The notes under the pieces: generated by a model | What the model saw: the letters and a program-made list of their open reading frames with translations, nothing else | Told to the model about the DNA's origin: nothing | Databases searched by the model: none | Program-made: the position numbers and the translations under genes | Shown: positions 30,899 through 40,317 of the stretch, piece by piece | How positions within the stretch are numbered: position 1 is the first letter of the stretch | Layout of the letters: every line of letters starts with the position of its first letter | Source: Gammaproteobacteria bacterium | Lineage (GTDB): Bacteria; Pseudomonadota; Gammaproteobacteria; Arenicellales; CAJQKF01 | Assembly (NCBI GenBank): GCA_030429125.1 | Contig: JAUIDF010000002.1 | Location: forward strand, 1 to 41,864 | Direction of reading: 5' to 3' | DNA: 41,864 nt

Positions 30899-33421
30899 TC
30901 ATGGGCGTTGTCTCTCGTAGTACTGCTGCACGCGGCGGTCGATCTGCTCGTTCAGGCCGTCGACCAGGCGCAGGCTTTCGAGCAGCCTGAGCAGGTTCTG
31001 CTCCACGTTGACGTTGAAATGAATGGGCTGGGCGCGCCCGATCTCCTCGCTCGTGCCCTGCATGTGAATGCCGAGGACCAGGGTGCCGTCGGGACGGTAG
31101 GACGGTTCGACGCGAAGCACGCTGTACTCGAACTGCTTGAGCGCCTTGAACAGGATCTCGGCGCCGCTGCCGGCGCCGACGTCGCCGGGATCGTAGTGCA
31201 GTACCCCGCCGCCGTCGCTTTCGATCAGGCCGCGATTAATGTAAAGGCCATCGTCGCGGAATTCCACCGGCACGCGGCCCCCCACGCGACCGCTCATCGA
31301 CAGCCCCGGGAAGCGGCCCTCGCCGACCAGCCCGGCGAGATCGATACCCTCCAGCATCACGTCGACCCGCTCGGCGCCGGTTTCGTAACGAGGGACGCGC
31401 ACGCTGCCGCCGAAGGCCTCGGCGCGCACGTCGGTGGCGGTCACGGCGACCACCCCGTCGACCATGCCCTCGACCGACACGCCGGCCTCGATCGCCGACA
31501 GCGCGAGGCCGTAGTCGATCGCGGCGACGGTGACTCGCGCGGGCTCGAAGGTGCGCAGCACCGGGTACAGCTCGAGCTCGAGGGTCGTCGTCGCATCGGA
31601 GAAGTAGATGTCCTGCGCCACGCCGCCGACGGCGTCAAGCATGATCCGCGCCGAGGCGCGCAGGTCGTCGTCCCAGGCAATGTTCACGTCGAAGCCGGCG
31701 CGGCCGTTCACGAGATCGACCCCCGCCGGCAGCCCCTGGACCAGTCGCGAAGCACGCTCGATGTCTTCGCCGAAGGTCACCGCGGCGGCCTCGATATCGA
31801 TCGAACCGCCGGGCATGCCGGCCGGCATGCGCAGGCGGCCCTTCAGGGGCACGGCGTCGGCGAGGCGCGCGTCGAAGTCCGCGACGACATCACCGCCGCG
31901 CCAGCTCGCGCCGCCCACCCAGGCGGTGAGCGCGGCGCGGTAGGCGCCGGATTCGACGACGACGGCATCGGCCTTCGCCGTCAGCGTCTCGGCGTCCTGG
32001 CCGGCCGTGGTGACGACGATGTCGACGTTGTCGATGGTCGCCGTCGCCGCCGCGCCCGAGACGCCGGCCTGCGGCGCGCGCACGGTGACCGACGCGGTGC
32101 CGGGCCGCACCTCGATCGCCTGCGCGCCGAGCCTGAATTCTCCCCATGCCATCGCGGCTTCGCCGACGTGCACCGAGGGCAGCGGCGACTCGCCGCCGTC
32201 GAGCGGTATGTCGACGACGGTGTCGGACAGCATCAAGGTCTCACCGCGCCAGTCGATCCTCGCGCTGGCGATGTCGACCACCGCGCGGCCGTCGCCGCCG
32301 CCGGCCTGCAGGCGGACCGACTCGCGCAAACGCGCATCGAGCTCACCCGCTTTGAACTCGCCCGCGACCCATCCCGCCGCCCGCAGCGTCGCGCCAGCGG
32401 GCAGTGATACGGTGCCGTCGGCGAAGTCGATGGCGACGCCGCTCGACAGCACCGCCGAGCGCGTTGAGAATCCCGGCACCATCAGGCCCTCGACGCTCAT
32501 CCGGGCCGGCGCGACGCTGGCCATGCCGGCCTCGGTGCGCATGAAGCGCGCGCGCAGACTGCCGCCGTCGAACCCGGATTCACCGGCGCGACAGCCGGAC
32601 AGATCGACGTCGACGCGCAGCGCGTCCAGCGGGTTCTCCGCCAGCCGCAGGGAAGACTCGATGGCGCAGGAAACGGGCGGCAGGCCGATGTCCGCCATCG
32701 GCGCCATCCACTCCGACACCGCCGCGGCCTCACCGCTGACGCGGCCGGACCAGGCGTCGGTGCCCGTGTCGCGCGACAGCGAAAACTCCAGCGCCGGACT
32801 CGCCGACACGTCCTCCCACGCCATGGCGCCGTTGATGGAACCGTCGCGGTCGATCACGATCTCGACGGCGCGATCGGACGCGGCGGCAGCGAGCGGCGTC
32901 GCCACCGCCAACGCCGATCCGGCATCGTCGCCGCGCATGATGCGCAGGGAGAACGGCGGCCATGTCACCCCGTCCCCACCCGGCGCGACGTCGACCCGCG
33001 ACACGGTAATGCCTTCGGCGGGAAGGGCGGCGAGAGCGGGCGCCGGATCGAAGTCCGGTAGCGCCACCGGCAGCGCCAACGGTGCCGCCGCCGCGGCCGT
33101 GCCGTTTCGCGCGATGTGCAGGGACTGGATCGCCAGGCGCTCGATGCGCCCATCCAGCAGGCCGCCGGGGGAGTACGCCACGTCGATGCCCTCGGCGCGT
33201 ACCGAGGTCGAACCGTCGTCGAGATCGAAGGCGAGATACGACAGCCGCGCGCGATCGACGCCCGGCCGAGCCATGTCGACCGAGACGTTGGCAAGGCCGC
33301 GCGCCTCGAGCGCACCGCGCACCACGCCTTCGATCACGCGCGGCGACCACAGCCATGCCGCCAGCGCCACGGCGATGACTGCTAGAATCGCGAGCGCCGA
33401 CACCTTCGTCCTGCGCTTCAT
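30899..33421 (-). CDS. ydbH: YdbH family AsmA-like intermembrane protein
   Basis: Single N-terminal TM then long beta-rich repeats; C-terminal GGVLHYDPGD...ALKQFEYSVLRVEPSYRPDGTLVLGIHMQG...GRAQPIHFNVNVEQNLLRLLESLRL. Confidence 0.85.
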   Translation of the reverse strand: MKRRTKVSALAILAVIAVALAAWLWSPRVIEGVVRGALEARGLANVSVDMARPGVDRARLSYLAFDLDDGSTSVRAEGIDVAYSPGGLLDGRIERLAIQSLHIARNGTAAAAAPLALPVALPDFDPAPALAALPAEGITVSRVDVAPGGDGVTWPPFSLRIMRGDDAGSALAVATPLAAAASDRAVEIVIDRDGSINGAMAWEDVSASPALEFSLSRDTGTDAWSGRVSGEAAAVSEWMAPMADIGLPPVSCAIESSLRLAENPLDALRVDVDLSGCRAGESGFDGGSLRARFMRTEAGMASVAPARMSVEGLMVPGFSTRSAVLSSGVAIDFADGTVSLPAGATLRAAGWVAGEFKAGELDARLRESVRLQAGGGDGRAVVDIASARIDWRGETLMLSDTVVDIPLDGGESPLPSVHVGEAAMAWGEFRLGAQAIEVRPGTASVTVRAPQAGVSGAAATATIDNVDIVVTTAGQDAETLTAKADAVVVESGAYRAALTAWVGGASWRGGDVVADFDARLADAVPLKGRLRMPAGMPGGSIDIEAAAVTFGEDIERASRLVQGLPAGVDLVNGRAGFDVNIAWDDDLRASARIMLDAVGGVAQDIYFSDATTTLELELYPVLRTFEPARVTVAAIDYGLALSAIEAGVSVEGMVDGVVAVTATDVRAEAFGGSVRVPRYETGAERVDVMLEGIDLAGLVGEGRFPGLSMSGRVGGRVPVEFRDDGLYINRGLIESDGGGVLHYDPGDVGAGSGAEILFKALKQFEYSVLRVEPSYRPDGTLVLGIHMQGTSEEIGRAQPIHFNVNVEQNLLRLLESLRLVDGLNEQIDRRVQQYYERQRP

Positions 33422-33563
33422 TCATTCCTCCGGTTCCGGTGGCTCGCCACGGTAGGGAGCCTGGCCTGTACAGTAACTGAACCGTGCCGATCGACAACCC
33501 TTCATCCGCATCGTCCGCCGCCGACGGCCAACCCATGCGCAACACGCCCAAACCAGCCGCGCC

Positions 33564-35453
33564 ATGCTTCAGCTGACGAACCTAGCCATCCGGCGCGGCC
33601 CGCGCCTGCTGTTCGAGGGCGCGACGCTGGCCGTCGCGCCCGGCCAGCGCGTGGGCGTGGTGGGCGCCAACGGCAGCGGCAAGTCGAGCCTGTTCGAGCT
33701 GGTACTCGGCACCCTCGACGCCGACGCCGGCTCGCTCGCCGTCGCCGGCGACCCCGTCATCGCCCACGTTGCCCAGCATCTCGACGTGGACGATCGCGAC
33801 GCCGTCGAGCACACCCTCGACGGCGACGCGGAACTGCGCGCCATCGAGGGCGCGCTCGCCGCGCGCGGACACCACGGCGACGGCAAGCTGCAGGCGCGCC
33901 TGGAGGAGATCGGCGGCTACGGCGCGCCCGCCCGCGCGGCGCGGCTGCTCGCCGGCCTCGGCTTCGACGAGACCCGCATGCGCGCCCCGGCGAACACCCT
34001 GTCCGGCGGCTGGCGCATGCGCATCAACCTGGCGCGCGCGCTCATGTGCCGCTCCGACCTGCTGCTGCTCGACGAGCCGACCAACCATCTCGACCTCGAC
34101 GCCGTGATCTGGCTCGAATCGTGGCTGCAGCAATACCCCGGCACGCTGCTGCTCATCTCCCACGACCGCGAGTTCCTCGACCGCATCGTCACCCAGGTGA
34201 TCAGCATCGAGAACGGCCGCGTCACCGCCTATGCCGGCGACTACAGCGACTACGAGGCGACGCGCGCGGCGCGGCTCTCGCAGCAGGCCGCCGCGCATCG
34301 CCGCCAGCAGCGCGAGATCGCCCACATGCAGTCCTTCGTCACGCGCTTTCGGGCCAAGGCGAGCAAGGCGCGGCAGGCGCAAAGCCGCCTCAAGGCGCTC
34401 GAGCGCATGGAGCGCATCGCGCCGGCCCACGTCGACTCGCCGTTCCACTTCGCCTTTCGCGCGCCCGAGGCATTGCCGGCGCCGTTGCTGCGCCTCGAGG
34501 ACGCGGCCGCCGGCTACGACGGCAGGGCGGTGCTCGAAGACATCAACCTGTCCATCGCCCCCGGCGACCGCATCGGCCTGCTGGGATTAAATGGCGCCGG
34601 CAAGTCCACGTTGAGCCGGCTGCTGGCCGGCCGACTGCCCCTGATGGCGGGCGAGACGGTGCCGGCAACGCGGCTGGCGCGGGGCTACTTCGCCCAGTCC
34701 CAGCTCGAACTGCTGCGCGGCGACGAGACGCCGGCGGAACATTTCAAGCGCCTGTTCGACCTGCACGACGAGCAGACCATGCGCAACTTCCTCGGCGGCT
34801 TCGGTTTCTCCGGCGACCGCGTGTTCGAACCGGTGGCGCCGTTCTCCGGCGGCGAGAAGGCGCGTCTCGTGCTGGCCACGGTGGTCTACACGCGGCCCAA
34901 CCTGCTGATCCTCGACGAGCCGACCAACCATCTCGACATCGACATGCGGCATGCCCTGACCAGCGCCCTGCAGGAGTATGACGGCGCCGTGGTGCTGGTG
35001 TCTCACGACCGCCACCTGCTGCGCGCCACCGCCGACGAGCTGTGGCTGGTGGACGGCGGCCGCGTCGAACCCTTCGACGGCGAGCTCGACGACTATCCCG
35101 CGTGGCTCGTCAGCCGCCGCCGCCAAGCGGACAACGGTGGCGCGAAGACAGCGGCGGTCGCCAGCCGCAGGGACCAGCGCCGCGAGGCCGCCCGACGCCG
35201 CGCCGAGGTCAAGCCACTGGCGGACAGGGTGCGCCAGCTCGAGGCGCGACTCGAAAAGCTGCAAGACGAGAACAAGTCCGTCGACCAGACGCTTACCGAC
35301 CACGCCCTCTACGGCGACGACCGCAAGGACGAGCTGGCGGCGCTGCTCAAGCAGCGCGCCACCGTCGTTGCCCGCATCGACGACGCCGAGGCGGACCTGC
35401 TGGACGCCATGGAGAAGCTGGAATCCGCGGAGCGCGACGCGGCTCGGGCGTGA
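33564..35453 (+). CDS. ABC-F family ATPase (YheS/Uup-like)
   Basis: Two ATPase cassettes (GANGSGKSS, GLNGAGKST), LSGGWRMRINLARAL and FSGGEKARLVLA, two LDEPTNHLD motifs, C-terminal coiled coil. Confidence 0.93.
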   Translation: MLQLTNLAIRRGPRLLFEGATLAVAPGQRVGVVGANGSGKSSLFELVLGTLDADAGSLAVAGDPVIAHVAQHLDVDDRDAVEHTLDGDAELRAIEGALAARGHHGDGKLQARLEEIGGYGAPARAARLLAGLGFDETRMRAPANTLSGGWRMRINLARALMCRSDLLLLDEPTNHLDLDAVIWLESWLQQYPGTLLLISHDREFLDRIVTQVISIENGRVTAYAGDYSDYEATRAARLSQQAAAHRRQQREIAHMQSFVTRFRAKASKARQAQSRLKALERMERIAPAHVDSPFHFAFRAPEALPAPLLRLEDAAAGYDGRAVLEDINLSIAPGDRIGLLGLNGAGKSTLSRLLAGRLPLMAGETVPATRLARGYFAQSQLELLRGDETPAEHFKRLFDLHDEQTMRNFLGGFGFSGDRVFEPVAPFSGGEKARLVLATVVYTRPNLLILDEPTNHLDIDMRHALTSALQEYDGAVVLVSHDRHLLRATADELWLVDGGRVEPFDGELDDYPAWLVSRRRQADNGGAKTAAVASRRDQRREAARRRAEVKPLADRVRQLEARLEKLQDENKSVDQTLTDHALYGDDRKDELAALLKQRATVVARIDDAEADLLDAMEKLESAERDAARA

Positions 35454-36280
35454 ACGAATGGCAACAGCGGCTGCTGTCGAACGCCGCCGACCGGCTTTAC
35501 GCGGCCATTCCCCGCCGGCGTCCGGAAGCGGCACGGCTTGCCGATGCGCGGCTGGTGGCCCATCGCGGTCTCACCGGGGAGGACGATGCACCGGCCGAGA
35601 ACACGATCGACGCCTTCGATCGCTGCCTCGCGCTGGGATTGTTCGGCGTCGAGCTCGACCTGCAGTGGACCGCCGACGGCGTGCCGGTGGTGTTTCATGA
35701 CAGGGATACGTCGCGGCGCTTCGGCGCGCCCGGCGTCCGCATCGACGAAACGCGATTCGACGAGGTTCGCTCGCGCCATCCGGACATTCCCTCGCTCGAC
35801 GAGGCCGTCGCGCGATTCGGCAAGCGGCTGCACCTGATGATCGAGATCAAGGCCGACACCTGGTCGCCGCGACGACTGCCTGAATTGAAGCGCTGCCTGG
35901 AACCGCTGGTGCCGGTGGCCGACTATCACCTGCTCTGTCTTTCGCCCTCGCTGCTCGCGGACGTCGACGGCCTCGAACCCGATCCGCGAATGGCGGTGGC
36001 CGAGACCAACACGCGGGAGATCGTGGCGGCCGTGCACCGGCTTCGCCTGCCGGCCATGGCGGGTCACTACGTCCTGCTCGACACCCGGCGTCGGCGCGAC
36101 CTGCGCGCGCGCGGCGTGAGGTTCGGCACCGGCATGGTGCCGTCCGCCAACGTGTTGCGCCGCGAACTCTCGCTCGGCAGCGAATGGATCTTCACCAATC
36201 ACGCCGCGCGCCTGGCCGGGGCACTGCGCGGCATGCGCCGTGCGGCCGGTGTTAAGCTGTGTTCGAATTCAAAGCCATGA
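35450..36280 (+). CDS. Glycerophosphodiester phosphodiesterase family protein
   Basis: LVAHRGLTGEDDAPAENTIDAFDRCLALGLFGVELDLQWTADGVPVVFHDRD; GTG start overlaps the ABC-F stop. Confidence 0.88.
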   Translation: MNEWQQRLLSNAADRLYAAIPRRRPEAARLADARLVAHRGLTGEDDAPAENTIDAFDRCLALGLFGVELDLQWTADGVPVVFHDRDTSRRFGAPGVRIDETRFDEVRSRHPDIPSLDEAVARFGKRLHLMIEIKADTWSPRRLPELKRCLEPLVPVADYHLLCLSPSLLADVDGLEPDPRMAVAETNTREIVAAVHRLRLPAMAGHYVLLDTRRRRDLRARGVRFGTGMVPSANVLRRELSLGSEWIFTNHAARLAGALRGMRRAAGVKLCSNSKP

Positions 36281-37026
36281 AGGAGACCATGAACGCCGTC
36301 ATCGAACAGCTCGCCTCCCATCGCTCGATTCGCCGTTACACCGGGCGCGGCATCGACGACGATCTTCTCGAAGACCTCGTGCGCGCCGGCCAGGGCGCGG
36401 CATCGTCCAGCTTCATCCAGGCCTACAGCATCGTGCGCGTGCGCGATACGGACAAGCGCGCGCGCATCGCCGCCGCCGCGGGCGACCAGCGCTGGGTGCG
36501 CGAGGCGCCCGTGTTCCTGGTCATGTGCGCCGACCTGCTGCGCGTGGCGCGGGCGGTCCGGAAGTCACGCGGCGAACAGCTGGCGGGCTGGACCGAGCAC
36601 TTTCTCGCCGCCAGCGTCGACGTCGCGCTGATGGCGCAGAACGTCATGGTGGCGGCGGAATCCGTCGGCCTCGGCGCCGTCTTCATCGGCGGCATCCGCA
36701 ACGACCCGATGACGGTGAGCGAGGTGCTGGACCTGCCGGAACACGTCTATCCCGCCTTCGGGCTGTGCCTCGGCTGGCCGGACCAGGATCCGGAAGTGAA
36801 GCCCCGCATGCCGGTGGACATGATCCTGCACGAGGACCGCTACGACGCGGCGCGCGTCGAGTGCGACGTGGATCGCTACGACGACATCATGCGCGAGTAC
36901 TATGCCGCGCGCAGCGAGAACCAGCGGACCACGGACTGGTCGACGCCCACCGCGAACGCGGTGCAGGGCAAGACGCGCGAGCACATGCTGTCGTTTCTGA
37001 ACGCGCGGGGCTTCCTCAAGCGTTGA
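36277..37026 (+). CDS. NfsA-like oxygen-insensitive NADPH nitroreductase
   Basis: LASHRSIRRYTGRGIDDDLLEDLVRAGQGAASSSFIQAYSIVRV, AESVGLGAVFIGGIRNDP, FGLCLGWPDQDPEVKPRMP. Confidence 0.87.
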   Translation: MKETMNAVIEQLASHRSIRRYTGRGIDDDLLEDLVRAGQGAASSSFIQAYSIVRVRDTDKRARIAAAAGDQRWVREAPVFLVMCADLLRVARAVRKSRGEQLAGWTEHFLAASVDVALMAQNVMVAAESVGLGAVFIGGIRNDPMTVSEVLDLPEHVYPAFGLCLGWPDQDPEVKPRMPVDMILHEDRYDAARVECDVDRYDDIMREYYAARSENQRTTDWSTPTANAVQGKTREHMLSFLNARGFLKR

Positions 37027-37882
37027 ACCGCTCGAAGCGCGCGAGGATTTCGCGGGCGCGCCGCGCCACCGCCTCGTCCACCATGCGGCCGTTCACGGCC
37101 ACCGCGCCGGCGCCCCCGGCCACCGCGCGATCCAGGGCCTCGACCACCGCACGCGCCCAGTCCACCTGGCTGTTACTCGGCATGAAAACGTCGTTCAGCA
37201 CGGCCACCTGCCTCGGGTGGATGCAGAAGGCGCCCGCCGCGCCCATGGCCGCGCCGGCCGTCACCTGCTCGCGGTAGGCGTCGAGGTCGGCGAAGTTCGC
37301 GATGGAGCCGGGGAATCCGAGCAGCGGCACGCCCATGCGCCGGGCGCATTCCAGCAGCCGGTAGAAGGCATGCTCGATGGCGCGGCCGTCGGGATCGCAC
37401 TGCAGTTCGGCGGCCAGGTCCTCGGCGCCGATGGTGATGCCCACCAGCCGCGCGGCATCCCTCGCGCCGAGCGCGGCGAAGGCGTCGATGCCGGCGATGT
37501 CCTCGACCATGGGGAGAATGCCCGTGTCGCCGCGCCCCCGCGCATCGAGCCGCCCGGCAACATCGGCGGCGTGGCTGGCGCCGGCCGCCTTGGCCAGCAC
37601 CACCGCGTCGACGCCGGGCGACAGCGCGTCGATGTCCTCGGCATAGTCGGCGGTGCCGGCATTCAATCGGACCAGGACCGGCTTGCCGCCGGTCCTCGCC
37701 GCCGCGACGGTGCCATCGAGTCCGCGACGGGCGTCGGCCCTGGCATCGGCCGCCACGCCGTCCTCGAGGTCGATGCACACGGCATCGGCCGCACCGGTCG
37801 CCGCCTTTCCCGCCAGGTCCGGCCGGCTGCCCGGCACGAACAGGATGCTGCGCGGCGGCAGGTCGCGCAGGATCGTGCTCAC
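37016..37882 (-). CDS. HpcH/HpaI (citrate lyase beta / CoA ester lyase) family protein
   Basis: RSILFVPGSRPDLAGKA, ADAVCIDLEDGVA, LGFPGSIANFADLDAYREQVTAGAAMGAAGAFCIHPRQV; GTG start. Confidence 0.88.
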   Translation of the reverse strand: MSTILRDLPPRSILFVPGSRPDLAGKAATGAADAVCIDLEDGVAADARADARRGLDGTVAAARTGGKPVLVRLNAGTADYAEDIDALSPGVDAVVLAKAAGASHAADVAGRLDARGRGDTGILPMVEDIAGIDAFAALGARDAARLVGITIGAEDLAAELQCDPDGRAIEHAFYRLLECARRMGVPLLGFPGSIANFADLDAYREQVTAGAAMGAAGAFCIHPRQVAVLNDVFMPSNSQVDWARAVVEALDRAVAGGAGAVAVNGRMVDEAVARRAREILARFERFNA

Positions 37883-39018
37883 GAGCCGTCCTCCCCGCCG
37901 AACTCCCGCGACAGGGACTCGTCGTCCCGTCCGCAGGCCGGTGCGCCCGGGCTGGTGCGCCACTGCTCATCGCGCCACTTCACCGGGTGATCGGGCAACG
38001 GCACCGTCTCGCCCGACGTGTTGAGGGCGTCGCGCCGGCGCAGCGCCGGGTGTGCGGAGAGTTCGGGCACGCCGTTCACCGCGCCGAAGGCAATGCGGTG
38101 CTCGTGCAGACGGCGCCTGAACGTCACCGCGTCCAGGACGGACAACGCGGCGGTGATCTCGGAATCGAGCGCGTCGCGGTGGGCGACGCGCGCATTGTTG
38201 CCGGCAAAGCGTTCGTCGCCGGGCAGGTCCGGCCGCTCCAGCACCGACTCGCACAGGCGCACCCACTCGCGCTCGTTCTGGATCGAGATCAGCGTCACCA
38301 CGCCGTCGCCGGTGGCATAGACGCCGTACGGGGCAATGGACGGGTGGCGCAGGCCCTGCCGCGTGGGCGGGCCGGCGCCGAAATCGTTGTGCACCAGGGG
38401 CACCGCCATCCACTCCGCGGCGACGTCGAACAGCGACACTTCGAGGGCGGCGCCTTCGCCGCTTCGCTGGCGGCGAAACAGCGCCTCGACGATGGCGGCA
38501 TGCGCCGTCATGCCGGCGCCGATGTCGCAGATGGACACGCCGATGCGGCCGATCTCGTTCGGCCCGCCGGAGATGGCCGCGAGGCCCGACTCCACCTGCA
38601 CCAGCAGGTCGTAGGCGCGCATGCCGGCCATGGCGGGGACGTCGCCGTAGCCCGAGATATCGCAGGTCACGAGTCGCGGGTTCGCCTTGCGAAGTTCGGC
38701 GGAGCCGAAGCCGGCCCGTTCGAGCGCGCCCGGGGCAAGGTTCTGCACGAAGACGTCGGCGCGCGCGACCATGTTCTTCAGGAACGTCGCGCCGGCCGGC
38801 GACTTGAAGTCCAGCACCACCGACTCCTTGCCCTGGTTGAGCCAGACGAAGTACGAGCTGTCGCCCTTCGCGGCGGCGTCGTAGCCGCGCGCGAAGTCGC
38901 CGCCGTCTCGCTCGATCTTGATCACGCGCGCGCCGGCGTCGCGCAGCCGGGCCGTGGCCAGCGGCGCGGCCACGGCCTGTTCCACGGCGACGACGGTGAG
39001 GCCCTCGAGGGGTTTCAT
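37879..39018 (-). CDS. CaiB/BaiF family CoA-transferase
   Basis: MKPLEGLTVVAVEQAVAAPLATARLRDAGARVIKIERDGGDFARGYD, NPRLVTCDISGYG, RAYDLLVQVESGLAAISGGPNE. Confidence 0.92.
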   Translation of the reverse strand: MKPLEGLTVVAVEQAVAAPLATARLRDAGARVIKIERDGGDFARGYDAAAKGDSSYFVWLNQGKESVVLDFKSPAGATFLKNMVARADVFVQNLAPGALERAGFGSAELRKANPRLVTCDISGYGDVPAMAGMRAYDLLVQVESGLAAISGGPNEIGRIGVSICDIGAGMTAHAAIVEALFRRQRSGEGAALEVSLFDVAAEWMAVPLVHNDFGAGPPTRQGLRHPSIAPYGVYATGDGVVTLISIQNEREWVRLCESVLERPDLPGDERFAGNNARVAHRDALDSEITAALSVLDAVTFRRRLHEHRIAFGAVNGVPELSAHPALRRRDALNTSGETVPLPDHPVKWRDEQWRTSPGAPACGRDDESLSREFGGEDGS

Positions 39019-39020
39019 GA

Positions 39021-40181
39021 TCAGAAGCTCCGCGGCAGGCCGAGCACGTGCTCGGCAAGGTAGGACAACACGAGGTTGGTCGAAATCGGCGCGATGCGAT
39101 ACAGCCGCGTCTCGCGAAACTTGCGCTCGATGTCGTACTCGCGGGAAAAGGCGAAGCCGCCGTGGGTCTGCATGCACATGTCGGCGGCGTTCCACGAGGC
39201 GTCGGCGGCGAGCATCTTGGCCATGTTGGCCTCGGCCCCGCATTTCTCTCCCGCGTCGAACAGCGTCGCGGCGCGCTCCACCATCAAGGCGGCGGCCTCG
39301 GTCTCGGCATAGCTCTTCGCGATGGGGAACTGGATGCCCTGGTTGGTGCCGATGGGGCGCTCGAAAACGACCCGATCCTTCGCGTAGGCGCTGGCCTTGT
39401 CGATGAAGTAACGCGCGTCGCCGATGCATTCCGATCCGATCAGGATGCGCTCGGCGTTCATGCCGTCGAGGATGACGCGAAAGCCGTCGCCCTCGCTGCC
39501 GAGCAGGTTGTCCGCCGGTATGGCGAGATCGTCGAAGAACAGCTCGCAGGCGTGATGATTGATCATCGCGTCGATCGGTCGCACGGTGAGCCCGTTGCCC
39601 ACGGCCTCGCGCAGGTCGACGATGAAGGCGGACAGGCCCTTCGTCTTCTTCTCCACCTGCTCCAGCGGCGTGGTACGCGCCAGCAGCACCATGAGATCGG
39701 AGTGCTGCACGCGGCTGATCCAGACCTTCTGGCCATTGACACGGTAGACGTCGCCGTCGCGTCTCGCCGTGGTGCGCAGTTTCGTCGTATCGGTGCCGGT
39801 GCTCGGCTCGGTCACGCCGAAGCTCTGCAGGCGCAGTTCGCCGCTGGCGATCTTCGGCAGGTAGGCCTGCTTCTGCGATTCGCTGCCGTGTCGCAGCACC
39901 GCGCCCATGACGTACATCTGCGCGTGGCAGGCGCCGGCATGCGCGCCGCGGCGGCTGATCTCCTCCATGATCACGCAGGCGTCGAGCACGCCCAGGCCGG
40001 CGCCGCCATAGGCCTCGGGAATCAATGCCGAGAGGAAGCCGGCCTCGTTCATCTCGCGCACGAACTCGGTGGGATAAGCCCGCTCGGCGTCGAGGCGCCG
40101 CCAGTAGTCCTCGCCGTAACGTTCGCACAGGGCGGCGACCGCCTCGCGCATGCCCTCGCGTTCTTCGGGAGTTGTCGTCAT
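39021..40181 (-). CDS. Acyl-CoA dehydrogenase family protein
   Basis: SALIPEAYGGAGLG, LQSFGVTEPSTGTDTTKLRTTARRDGDVYRVNGQKVWISR, MCMQTHGGFAFSREYDIERKFRETRLYRIAP. Confidence 0.92.
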   Translation of the reverse strand: MTTTPEEREGMREAVAALCERYGEDYWRRLDAERAYPTEFVREMNEAGFLSALIPEAYGGAGLGVLDACVIMEEISRRGAHAGACHAQMYVMGAVLRHGSESQKQAYLPKIASGELRLQSFGVTEPSTGTDTTKLRTTARRDGDVYRVNGQKVWISRVQHSDLMVLLARTTPLEQVEKKTKGLSAFIVDLREAVGNGLTVRPIDAMINHHACELFFDDLAIPADNLLGSEGDGFRVILDGMNAERILIGSECIGDARYFIDKASAYAKDRVVFERPIGTNQGIQFPIAKSYAETEAAALMVERAATLFDAGEKCGAEANMAKMLAADASWNAADMCMQTHGGFAFSREYDIERKFRETRLYRIAPISTNLVLSYLAEHVLGLPRSF

Positions 40182-40317
40182 CGTCTGTCGACCTGTCGTG
40201 GGTGCCATTGGCCCGGGCCCGGCATGCCGCCTTTCCCGTCCGCGATACGGCGCGGGCCGATACAATCGAGTGTGCCATGGTAAACCATCGATTCAACATC
40301 GTTCGTCGCCTGCGGTC

